Positions 1 through 6,146 of a stretch of DNA of 10,151 bases are shown one piece after another. Under the pieces are notes generated by a model that saw nothing but the letters and a program-made list of their open reading frames with translations, searched no databases and was not told where the DNA came from. A program made the position numbers and the translations under genes. Position 1 is the stretch's first letter; every line of letters begins with the position of its first letter. Origin of the DNA: Alcanivorax sp. UBA4485 (GTDB lineage: Bacteria > Pseudomonadota > Gammaproteobacteria > Pseudomonadales > Alcanivoracaceae); assembly GCA_002389055.1 (NCBI GenBank), contig DGNT01000147.1, positions 1 through 10,151 on the forward strand, given 5' to 3'.

Positions 1-35
1 GCGTCTCCGATACGGAGCACCGGACTCCAAGAAAA

Positions 36-98
36 GCAGGTCTCTGGAATCCTGCCGGCAAGCTCCGCTTGCCTTTCGCGGGCGGGGCCCGCTCCCAC
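36..98 (-). repeat. REP-like element with two adjacent hairpins
   Basis: Two perfect inverted repeats stand four bases apart. One at 57-73 has arms GGCAAGC/GCTTGCC and loop TCC. The other at 78-92 has arms GCGGGC/GCCCGC and loop GGG. Read on the minus strand, the unit begins GTGGGAGCGGGC and continues through GCCCGCGAA. That is the layout of Pseudomonas-type REP sequences: a GTRG head followed by a palindrome ending in GCGAA. A weaker pair, GCAGG (36-40) and CCTGC (51-55), lies beside it. REPs of this kind are mobilised by RAYT (TnpA-REP) transposases and lie between genes, as here. Assignment to the REP class is inference from shape and head sequence; no second full copy is present in the window. 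Confidence 0.6.
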
Positions 99-153
99 AA
101 CTGCTCCCAGAGCCGCTCTCTCAACCGGCTCCCACCCGCCACCAGGCTCGCAC
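91..153. repeat. Degenerate GCTCCCAC repeats
   Basis: The octamer GCTCCCAC or close variants occur four times, at 91-98, 103-110 (final G), 128-135 and 146-153 (one change, GCTCGCAC). The first is the head of the REP-like element. The others look like decayed partial copies, which suggests repeated insertion or slippage at this site. No coding sequence is credible here. Confidence 0.4.
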
Positions 154-159
154 CCACAA

Positions 160-195
160 GCCTGCAGGCGCTGGTTTCGCCCGGGGCCGCGAAAC
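160..195. repeat. Inverted repeats before the proA promoter
   Basis: The 10-base palindrome GCCTGCAGGC occupies 160-169. It is followed by a perfect 7-bp inverted repeat, GTTTCGC (174-180) and GCGAAAC (189-195), around an 8-base loop. No T-run follows on the plus strand, so it is not a classical intrinsic terminator for an upstream gene. It could be REP debris, a protein-binding site or a hairpin in a readthrough transcript. Confidence 0.35.
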
Positions 196-204
196 GCCTA
201 TACT
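176..204 (+). promoter_or_regulatory. Candidate sigma-70 promoter for proA
   Basis: TATACT at 199-204 matches the -10 consensus TATAAT at five of six positions and stands out in a GC-rich region. The -35 position with a 17-bp spacer (TTCGCC, 176-181) is weak, with three of six matches. The -10 lies inside the perfect inverted repeat CGCCTA-TAC-TAGGCG (195-209), which could serve as an operator. Transcription would begin near 211, giving a leader of about 40 bases before the ATG at 251. This is inference from motif and position only. Confidence 0.45.
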
Positions 205-220
205 AGGCGCCTTCCGATTC

Positions 221-250
221 TTTTCCGGTCAAGCATTTTTCGGTCAGACA
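221..250 (+). repeat. 15-bp imperfect tandem repeat in the proA leader
   Basis: Bases 221-235 and 236-250 are consecutive 15-base units that agree at 12 of 15 positions; both contain TTTT, then CGGTCA, and end in CA. The second unit ends immediately before the ATG at 251. The T-rich tracts contrast with the GC-rich surroundings. The location fits a leader regulatory element, but no function is known to me. Confidence 0.5.
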
Positions 251-1525
251 ATGGGCATAGCAGAGAACATGGACATCCAGCAGTACATGGCGACCGTGGG
301 CGACCAGGCCCGCGGCGCGTCCCGGGCCATGGCCCGGGCCACCGCCGGCGACAAGAACGCCGCGCTGAGCGCCATCGCCGGCGCGCTGCGCGCGCACCGC
401 AGCGCCATCCTCGACGCCAACCAGCGCGACCTGGCCCGGGGCCGGGACAACGGCCTGGAGCCGTCGCTGCTGGACCGCTTGGAGCTGACCCCGGAGCGCT
501 TCGACGACATGGTGGAAGGGCTGGAACAGGTGATCGCCCTGGCCGACCCGGTGGGCGGCATCACCGATCTGAACTACCGGCCCTCGGGCATCCAGGTGGG
601 CAAGATGCGCGTGCCGCTGGGCGTGATCGGCATCATTTACGAGTCGCGCCCCAACGTCACCATCGACGCGGCGGCGCTGTGCCTGAAATCCGGCAACGCG
701 GCGATTCTGCGCGGCGGGTCCGAGGCGATTGATTCCAACCAGGCGATCGCCGAGTGCCTGCGCATCGGCCTGCGCGAAGCCGGGCTGCCGGAAACCGCCG
801 TGCAGGTGCTCGAGACCACCGACCGCGCCGCCGTGGGTGAGCTGATCACCCACCCCGAGTGGGTGGACGTGATCGTGCCGCGCGGCGGCAAGGGCCTGAT
901 CGAGCGCATCAGCAACGACGCCCGGGTGCCGGTGATCAAGCATCTGGACGGCAACTGCCACGTCTATATCGATGCCCAGGCGGACGTCGGCAAGGCGATC
1001 AACGTAGCCTATAACGCCAAGACCCAGCGCTACGGCACCTGCAACACCCTGGAAACCCTGCTGGTGCACAGCGGCATCGCCGAGCGGGTGCTGCCGGAGC
1101 TGGCCGCCCAATACCAGGCGGCCGGGGTGGAACTGCGCGGCTGTGAACGCACCCGCGCCCTGCTGGACGGCATCAACGAGGCCACCGAAACCGACTGGGC
1201 CGAGGAGTATCTGGCGCCGGTGCTGGCGATCAAGCTGGTGGATAGCCTGGACGAAGCTCTGGAGCACATTCACCGCTACAGCTCCGGGCATACCGAGTCG
1301 ATCATTACCGAAAACTACACCCTGGCGCGGCGTTTTCTCGCCGAGGTGGATTCCAGCTCGGTGATGGTCAACGCCTCCACCCGTTTCGCGGACGGCTTCG
1401 AGTACGGCCTGGGCGCGGAGATCGGCATCTCCACGGACAAGCTCCACGCGCGCGGCCCGGTGGGCCTGGAAGGGCTCACCAGCCAGAAGTGGGTGGTGCT
1501 CGGGGACGGGCATGTTCGGACGTGA
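251..1525 (+). CDS. proA: Glutamate-5-semialdehyde dehydrogenase (gamma-glutamyl phosphate reductase)
   Basis: ProA is the cytoplasmic enzyme that reduces L-glutamyl 5-phosphate with NADPH to glutamate-5-semialdehyde, the second step of proline synthesis. The product is 424 aa, close to the usual 415-420. Visible family blocks are ESRPNVTIDAAALCLKSGNA from residue 131, then ILRGGSEA, and YGTCNTLETL with the catalytic cysteine at Cys264. The C-terminal block includes EIGIST, LHARGPVGLEGL and TSQKWV. No good Shine-Dalgarno precedes the ATG at 251. An in-frame ATG at 269 would give MDIQQYM, an N-terminus more like relatives, so the true start may be there. The stop overlaps nadD by 14 bases, which suggests translational coupling. 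proB, encoding the kinase for the preceding step, is not in the window. Confidence 0.96.
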   Translation: MGIAENMDIQQYMATVGDQARGASRAMARATAGDKNAALSAIAGALRAHRSAILDANQRDLARGRDNGLEPSLLDRLELTPERFDDMVEGLEQVIALADPVGGITDLNYRPSGIQVGKMRVPLGVIGIIYESRPNVTIDAAALCLKSGNAAILRGGSEAIDSNQAIAECLRIGLREAGLPETAVQVLETTDRAAVGELITHPEWVDVIVPRGGKGLIERISNDARVPVIKHLDGNCHVYIDAQADVGKAINVAYNAKTQRYGTCNTLETLLVHSGIAERVLPELAAQYQAAGVELRGCERTRALLDGINEATETDWAEEYLAPVLAIKLVDSLDEALEHIHRYSSGHTESIITENYTLARRFLAEVDSSSVMVNASTRFADGFEYGLGAEIGISTDKLHARGPVGLEGLTSQKWVVLGDGHVRT

Positions 1526-2201
1526 TTCCGCGTCCGACCTTCCTTTGATCCTGTTCGGCGGCACTTTCGACCCGATTCACCGTGCCCATCTGCAGGCCGC
1601 TCTGGCGGTATCCCGGGCGCTCGGCGATGCGCCGGTGCATATGCTGCCCAACGCGGTGCCGCCCCACCGGCCCCAGCCCCTGGCCGACGGCGAGCAGCGG
1701 CTGGCCATGGTACGCCGGGCCTGCGCCGGATACCGGCAGCTGGTGGCCGACGACTGGGAGCTGCGCCGCGCCATGGGCCCGTCCTATACGCTCGCCACCC
1801 TGAAACACTACAAACGGCTGATTGGCGCGCGCCCGCTGGTGTTCGTGGTGGGCGCGGACAGTTTCGCCGGCCTGCACCGCTGGCACCGCTGGCGCGAATT
1901 CCCCGCCCTCTGCCATCTGGCGGTGGTGCCCCGTCCGCACAGCCCGCCGGCGCCGCTGGCGGTGCAACGGGCTTTTCCGCAAGCGCCGGCGAGGTTACTT
2001 CGGCGCCTTCCGGCCGGGCGCCGGTTAATGCTGCGCCGCCCGGAAATGGCGGTGGCCGCCACCGATATCCGCCGCGCCCTGCAACACGACGGCGCCGATT
2101 ATCACCTGACACCGGCGGTGCTGGCCCATATCCAACGCCTGGGCCTGTATAATGCCGACACTCTTCACACAACCCGTCACGCACACAACGAGGCCCCATG
2201 A
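1512..2201 (+). CDS. nadD: Nicotinate-nucleotide adenylyltransferase
   Basis: NadD transfers AMP from ATP to nicotinate mononucleotide, giving deamido-NAD in NAD synthesis. The 229-aa product is slightly longer than the roughly 215 aa of E. coli NadD. The nucleotidyltransferase signature is GGTFDPIHRAHL (residues 16-27) with His23 and His26. The mid region DSFAGLHRWHRW and the C-terminal TDIRRAL (from residue 184) also match the family. Two positions are unusual: the glycine normally found in HxGH is Ala25, and the ISSTxIR block reads VAATDIR. The start lies inside the end of proA and is preceded by a GGGGACGGG purine tract that can act as ribosome-binding site. The stop overlaps the rsfS ATG as ATGA. 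The reading frame is intact and the residues that matter most are kept, so I call it functional. Confidence 0.94.
   Translation: MFGRDSASDLPLILFGGTFDPIHRAHLQAALAVSRALGDAPVHMLPNAVPPHRPQPLADGEQRLAMVRRACAGYRQLVADDWELRRAMGPSYTLATLKHYKRLIGARPLVFVVGADSFAGLHRWHRWREFPALCHLAVVPRPHSPPAPLAVQRAFPQAPARLLRRLPAGRRLMLRRPEMAVAATDIRRALQHDGADYHLTPAVLAHIQRLGLYNADTLHTTRHAHNEAP
2125..2153 (+). promoter_or_regulatory. Possible internal promoter ahead of rsfS
   Basis: A perfect TATAAT lies at 2148-2153 near the 3' end of nadD, 45 bases before the rsfS ATG. The -35 position at 17 bp (CCCATA, 2125-2130) is poor. The same bases encode the conserved Leu-Tyr near the NadD C-terminus, so coding constraint alone could explain part of the motif. 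It could give separate expression of rsfS and the cell-wall genes downstream. Confidence 0.25.
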
Positions 2202-2557
2202 GTTCTCAACCCCCTTTGCTGGATCTGGTAATCGACGCTCTGGAAGAAATGAAAGCCAAGAACATTACCAGCCTGGATGTGCGCGCCGTCACCAGCGTCG
2301 CTGACGACATGGTGATCGCCAGCGGCACCTCCAGCCGCCACGTCAAAGCCCTGGCGGATTCGGTGATGGAAAAGGCCAAGAAGTCCGGCTATAAGCCCCT
2401 GGGCACCGAAGGTGAACGGGGCGCGGAATGGATTCTGGTGGACCTGGGTGACGTGGTGGTGCATCTGATGCTGCCGGCGACCCGGGAATTTTATGATCTG
2501 GAGCGCCTTTGGCAGAATCCGGCGCATCATCCGGACCGGTCGCCGCAAAGCGACTGA
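2198..2557 (+). CDS. rsfS: Ribosomal silencing factor RsfS
   Basis: RsfS (YbeB/Iojap family) binds protein uL14 on the 50S subunit and blocks joining with 30S, lowering translation during nutrient limitation. The product is 119 aa, a normal length. Family features are an N-terminal LLDLVIDALEEMKAKNI segment, the core DDMVIASGTSSRHVKALADS (about residues 44-63), and the C-terminal WILVDLGDVVVHLM followed by REFYDLERLW. It starts within an ATGA overlap with nadD. The AGG at 2191-2193 gives only a short, weak Shine-Dalgarno, so coupling to nadD translation is likely. The nadD-rsfS-rlmH order is widespread in Gammaproteobacteria and supports the call. Confidence 0.95.
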   Translation: MSSQPPLLDLVIDALEEMKAKNITSLDVRAVTSVADDMVIASGTSSRHVKALADSVMEKAKKSGYKPLGTEGERGAEWILVDLGDVVVHLMLPATREFYDLERLWQNPAHHPDRSPQSD

Positions 2558-2578
2558 CCCTGTGCCATTCACTTGCGC

Positions 2579-2595
2579 GGCGGGTGTGCTGTTTG
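2579..2595 (+). promoter_or_regulatory. Weak ribosome-binding site and TTG start of rlmH
   Basis: GGCGGG at 2579-2584 lies 8 bases before the TTG at 2593-2595. It is the only purine-rich tract at a workable distance. The weak site and rare start codon suggest low translation of rlmH compared with its neighbours. Confidence 0.45.
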
Positions 2596-3063
2596 CGTAT
2601 TCATCTTCTGGCTGTTGGCGGCAAAATGCCCTCCTGGGTGGTTCAGGGGTTCGGCGAGTATCAAAAAAGGATGCCGCCGGACATGCGCCTGGAACTCGAG
2701 GAGATTCCGCTGCCTAAGAGAAGCAAGGGGGACACCGCCGCTCTGGTGCGCGCCGAAGGCGAAGCGCTGGAGAAGCGGCTGACAAAATACCCCGGTGCGC
2801 ATCAGGTGGCGCTCGAAGTGGGCGGCCGGGCGCTCTCCACGGAGCAGCTCAGCGAGCGCCTTGGCACTCTGAAGGACCTGGGCCAGGACCTGGTGGTGCT
2901 GGTGGGCGGCCCGGACGGTCTTTGCCCGCGGGTTTCCGCCGCCGCCCACGAGCGCTGGTCCCTGTCACCGCTGACCCTGCCGCATCCGCTGGTGCGGGTG
3001 CTGCTCGCCGAGCAGCTGTATCGCGGCTGGACGCTGCTCGCCGGCCATCCGTATCATCGCTGA
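2593..3063 (+). CDS. rlmH: 23S rRNA pseudouridine1915 N3-methyltransferase (TTG start)
   Basis: RlmH is a SPOUT-fold methyltransferase that uses S-adenosylmethionine to methylate pseudouridine 1915 in helix 69 of 23S rRNA on assembled ribosomes. I chose the TTG at 2593 because it gives M-RIHLLAVGGKMPSW, aligning with the family N-terminus (MKLQLVAVGTKMPDW in E. coli), and a 156-aa product against 155 in E. coli. The only upstream ATG (2509) would add 28 residues unlike the family and overlap rsfS by 49 bases. A GTG at 2584 is a less likely alternative. The SAM-binding knot is visible as VVLVGGPDGL, followed by WSLSPLTLPHPLVRVLLAEQ and the C-terminal HPYHR. The gap to rsfS is 35 bases with a weak GGCGGG ahead of the start. 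Confidence 0.92.
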   Translation: MRIHLLAVGGKMPSWVVQGFGEYQKRMPPDMRLELEEIPLPKRSKGDTAALVRAEGEALEKRLTKYPGAHQVALEVGGRALSTEQLSERLGTLKDLGQDLVVLVGGPDGLCPRVSAAAHERWSLSPLTLPHPLVRVLLAEQLYRGWTLLAGHPYHR

Positions 3064-3084
3064 ACCACCGACTATCAGGGCCCA

Positions 3085-4995
3085 ATGCGCCGACCTCTGA
3101 CCCTAAAAGACCACCACCACGAGCAGCGGATTTTCAGCTTCCGCCTGCTGGTGAGCGCCATTCTGGTCACCCTGCTGACCGTGGGGCTGGTGGGGCGCAT
3201 GGCCTGGCTGCAGATTTTCCAGCACAGCCGCTATACCACGCTCAGCGACGAGAACCGGGTACAGACCCAGGCGGTGCCGCCGCCGCGCGGGCTGATCACC
3301 GACCGCAACGGCGAAATTCTCGCCGCCAACCGGCCGGACTTCACTGTGGAAGTGATCGTCGAGCAGATTCCCGACCTGCAACGGACCCTGCGCGAGATCC
3401 ACCAACTGGTGCCGCTGGAAAGCGACGATATCGAACGCTTCAACAAGCGCCTGCAGGGGCCGCGCCGCCCCTGGGACCCGATTCCCCTGCGCGGGCGCCT
3501 CAGCGAGGAAGAGATCGCCCGCATCACGGTGAACCAGCACCGGCTGCCCGGCGTGCGCGTGGCCGCCAACCCGGTGCGCCACTACCCCCACGGCAAGCTG
3601 TTTTCCCATGTGCTGGGGTATGTGAACCGGCTCAACACCGAAGACCTGGACGCCATGACTCTCACCGAGCAGGGCGACTACGCCGGCACCCACTATTACG
3701 GGCGCACCGGCGTGGAGCGCTACTACGAGAACCGCCTGCACGGCCAGGTGGGCTACCGGCAGGTGGAAACCAATGCCCGGGGCCGGATACTGCGCGTGCT
3801 GGAGCAGAAGCCGCCGGTACCCGGTGAAAACCTGCGCCTGACCCTGGATATGGACGTGCAGCGGGCCGCCGACGAAGCGCTCGGCGACCGGCGCGGCGCG
3901 GTGGTGGCCATCGACCCCCGTGACGGCAGCGTGCTGGCGTTCGTCAGCCGCCCGGTGTTCGATCCCAACCTGTTCGTCAACGGCATTTCCCACCAGGACT
4001 ATGCCCGCTACCGGGAAGATCTCGACAATCCGTTGTTCAACCGCGCTTTGCAGGGCCGCTACCCGCCCGGCTCCACGGTAAAACCCTTTATCGGGCTGGC
4101 GGGCCTGGACGCCGGGGTCACCGACTGGCAACGCACCATCTTCGACCCCGGCTACTACCAGCTGGAGGACAACCCGCACCGGTACCGGGACTGGAAGCGC
4201 TGGGGCCACGGCCATGTGGACCTGAACAAGGCGGTGGTGCAATCCTGCGACACCTATTTCTACGACCTCGGGTTCAAGCTGGGCATTGCCCGCATGCACG
4301 ATTTCCTGAGCGACTTTTCGCTGGGCCAGCCCACCGGCATTGACCTGTTCAACGAATCCTCGGGGCTGCTGCCGTCCAAGGAGTGGAAGCGCGCGGCGCG
4401 CGGCGCCACCTGGTACCACGGCGACACCATCAACGCCAGCATCGGCCAGGGGTTCATGCTCGCCACGCCGCTGCAGCTCGCCACCGCCACCGCGATTCTC
4501 GCCCATCACGGCAAGCAGGTGACGCCCACCTTGGCCGCCGATGCCCTGCGCGTGCCGCCGCGGCCGGACATCAACCTGAATAAACCGGCAAACTGGCAGC
4601 GCATGGAAGACACCATGGCGGAGGTGGTCCACGGCGACCGGGGCACCGCCCGGGTGATGGCCGAGGGCGCGCCCTACCGGATGGGCGCCAAAACCGGCAC
4701 CTCCCAGGTGTTTTCCGTGGGCCAGGAAGAAACCTATAACGAGGACGAGCTGGCCGAACGGCTGCTCGACCACGCGCTGATTATCGCCTTCGCGCCGGTG
4801 GAAGAGCCCGCCATCGCGGTGGCGGTGCTGGTGGAAAACGGCCGCCATGGCGGCTCCACCGCCGGCCCGGTGGCGCGCCAGGTGATGGACGCCTGGCTGC
4901 TCAATGACGCCGGCGAGCTGGCGGTGCCGCCGCCGCTGAACCGCACCCCGCAAACGCAAACCGCCGGCACGACGGCCCCGGGAGGCACCCCATGA
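3085..4995 (+). CDS. mrdA: Penicillin-binding protein 2 (elongasome D,D-transpeptidase)
   Basis: PBP2 is the class B transpeptidase that cross-links new peptidoglycan during cell elongation, working with RodA. At 636 aa it matches E. coli PBP2 (633). After a short cytoplasmic tail with DHHHEQR, one membrane helix spans about residues 21-41. The dimerisation/pedestal region carries PPPRGLITDRNG and GRTGVERYYEN. The penicillin-binding domain has all three motifs: STVK with nucleophile Ser330, SCD at residues 387-389 (SxN-type motif, as usual in PBP2), and KTGT from Lys536. The last 30 residues are a Pro/Thr-rich tail of no obvious function. It starts 21 bases after rlmH with CAGGG four bases before the ATG, and ends in an ATGA overlap with rodA. 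An alternative name is pbpA. Confidence 0.97.
   Translation: MRRPLTLKDHHHEQRIFSFRLLVSAILVTLLTVGLVGRMAWLQIFQHSRYTTLSDENRVQTQAVPPPRGLITDRNGEILAANRPDFTVEVIVEQIPDLQRTLREIHQLVPLESDDIERFNKRLQGPRRPWDPIPLRGRLSEEEIARITVNQHRLPGVRVAANPVRHYPHGKLFSHVLGYVNRLNTEDLDAMTLTEQGDYAGTHYYGRTGVERYYENRLHGQVGYRQVETNARGRILRVLEQKPPVPGENLRLTLDMDVQRAADEALGDRRGAVVAIDPRDGSVLAFVSRPVFDPNLFVNGISHQDYARYREDLDNPLFNRALQGRYPPGSTVKPFIGLAGLDAGVTDWQRTIFDPGYYQLEDNPHRYRDWKRWGHGHVDLNKAVVQSCDTYFYDLGFKLGIARMHDFLSDFSLGQPTGIDLFNESSGLLPSKEWKRAARGATWYHGDTINASIGQGFMLATPLQLATATAILAHHGKQVTPTLAADALRVPPRPDINLNKPANWQRMEDTMAEVVHGDRGTARVMAEGAPYRMGAKTGTSQVFSVGQEETYNEDELAERLLDHALIIAFAPVEEPAIAVAVLVENGRHGGSTAGPVARQVMDAWLLNDAGELAVPPPLNRTPQTQTAGTTAPGGTP
4981..4995 (+). 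promoter_or_regulatory. rodA ribosome-binding site and ATGA overlap
   Basis: GGAGG at 4981-4985 stands six bases ahead of the rodA ATG (4992), inside the last codons of mrdA. The ATGA shared by stop and start suggests reinitiation, keeping PBP2 and RodA, which form a complex, in step. Confidence 0.75.
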
Positions 4996-6131
4996 GCGTA
5001 CGGGAATACCAGCGTCAGATGCCCCTGGACGGCGGCCTGGGCACCAAGCTGTCATCGCGCCTGCACCTGGACGCCCCCTTGCTGGCGGCGCTGCTGCTTC
5101 TGGTGCTGGGCGGGCTCAGCGTGCTCTACAGCGCCGGTGGCGGCGACCTGAACCTGGTGGTGCGCCAGGCCATCCGCCTGGGCGCGGGCTTTCTGATCCT
5201 GCTGGTGCTGGCGCAGATACCGCCGCGCAGTTACCGCTTCTGGACGCCGGTGATCTACGGTCTGGGGCTGGTATTGCTGGCGCTGGTGGTGCTAGTAGGC
5301 ACCGAGGCCAAGGGCGCCACCCGCTGGCTGACACTGCCCGGCATCGGCCGTTTCCAGCCCGCCGAGCTGATGAAACTGGCGGTGCCGGCGATGGTCGCCT
5401 GGTTCTTCAGCGAACGGAATCTGCCGCCCACCAAGCTGGACGTGCTAGCGGCGCTGGGCCTGATTTTCCTGCCGGCTATCATGATCGCGGTGCAGCCGGA
5501 CCTGGGCACCTCGATCCTGATCGCCGCCGCCGGCCTGGTGGTGCTGTTCATGGCCGGGCTGTCCTGGCGGCTGATCAGCCTGGCGGTGCTGGTGCTGGTG
5601 GTCGCCGCGCCGCTGATGTATTTCTTCGTTCTGCACGACTACCAGCGCAGCCGGGTGGACACTTTCCTTAACCCGGAAGCGGACCCGCGCGGCGCCGGCT
5701 GGAACATCATCCAGTCGAAAACCGCGATCGGTTCCGGTGGCGTCACCGGCAAGGGCTGGCTGGACGGCACCCAGTCGCGGCTGGATTTTCTGCCCGAATC
5801 GTCCACCGATTTCATTCTCGCCGTGCTCGGCGAGGAGTTCGGCCTGATCGGCTTCGTACTGCTGATTTCCATCTATCTGGTGATCGTCGGGCGTGGCTTT
5901 TTTATCAGCTGGCAGGCCCAGGAGACCTTCTCGAGGCTACTGGCGGCCGCGCTGACTATGACGTTTTTTATTTATATTTTTGTGAACGTCGGCATGGTGT
6001 CAGGACTCTTACCGGTGGTGGGAGTACCCTTACCGCTGGTGAGCTACGGTGGCACTTCGATCGTAACCCTGATGGCCAGCTTCGGCATGCTGATGTCGAT
6101 TCACACCCATCGCCGTCTGATGACGTATTAA
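4992..6131 (+). CDS. rodA: Peptidoglycan glycosyltransferase RodA (SEDS family)
   Basis: RodA is the inner-membrane polymerase that builds glycan strands from lipid II in the elongasome and is activated by PBP2. The 379-aa product is close to E. coli RodA (370) and strongly hydrophobic, consistent with about ten membrane helices after a cytoplasmic N-terminus of about 28 residues. Conserved sites include GATRWL and FQPAELMKL in the first half, VQPDLGTS in the middle, and the large periplasmic loop with FLPESSTDFI, where Asp273 matches the catalytic aspartate. The C-terminal SEDS signature is present as GVPLPLVSYGGTS. A strong GGAGG lies ahead of the start. FtsW is the close paralogue, but position next to PBP2 supports RodA. 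Near the 3' end codon use turns AT-rich. Confidence 0.97.
   Translation: MSVREYQRQMPLDGGLGTKLSSRLHLDAPLLAALLLLVLGGLSVLYSAGGGDLNLVVRQAIRLGAGFLILLVLAQIPPRSYRFWTPVIYGLGLVLLALVVLVGTEAKGATRWLTLPGIGRFQPAELMKLAVPAMVAWFFSERNLPPTKLDVLAALGLIFLPAIMIAVQPDLGTSILIAAAGLVVLFMAGLSWRLISLAVLVLVVAAPLMYFFVLHDYQRSRVDTFLNPEADPRGAGWNIIQSKTAIGSGGVTGKGWLDGTQSRLDFLPESSTDFILAVLGEEFGLIGFVLLISIYLVIVGRGFFISWQAQETFSRLLAAALTMTFFIYIFVNVGMVSGLLPVVGVPLPLVSYGGTSIVTLMASFGMLMSIHTHRRLMTY
5952..5984 (+). other. AT-rich patch in rodA, possible internal promoter
   Basis: The stretch coding for MTFFIYIFVN uses TTT, ATT and TAT codons in a gene otherwise rich in GC-ending codons. It contains TATATT at 5973-5978, with CTGACT at 5952-5957 giving a short 15-bp spacer. 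It could act as a promoter for mltB-rlpA-dacA-dat. The short spacer makes this doubtful. Confidence 0.25.
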
Positions 6132-6146
6132 AGGAGACAGTTGGTG
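6132..6146 (+). promoter_or_regulatory. Ribosome-binding site that decides the mltB start
   Basis: AGGAG at 6132-6136 overlaps the end of the rodA stop codon. It lies seven bases before the GTG at 6144, an ideal distance, but only four before the TTG at 6141. This favours GTG, which gives the typical signal-peptide start Met-Lys-Lys. Confidence 0.7.

Noticed and set aside
1..160. CRISPR-like array from the repeated GCTCCCAC units
   Set aside because: Units are only 8 bases, irregularly spaced and degenerate; there are no repeat-spacer periods or cas genes.
174..195. Intrinsic terminator for a gene upstream of the window
   Set aside because: The hairpin is sound but no T-run follows it on the plus strand, and the -10-like sequence lies directly downstream.
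203..1564. Minus-strand open frame of 453 codons opposite proA
   Set aside because: Antisense shadow of a clear ProA gene, with His/Gly/Val-rich composition typical of such shadows.
1315..2199. Minus-strand frame of 294 codons opposite nadD
   Set aside because: Composition is dominated by Gly, Pro, Arg and Ala, and nadD explains the sequence on the plus strand.
2922..3827. Plus-strand frame of 301 codons across the rlmH/mrdA junction
   Set aside because: Arg/Pro/Ala-rich out-of-frame reading of two conserved genes, with no motifs.
3103..5055. Minus-strand open frame of 650 codons opposite mrdA
   Set aside because: Same low-information composition and full overlap with the intact PBP2 gene; no family motif.
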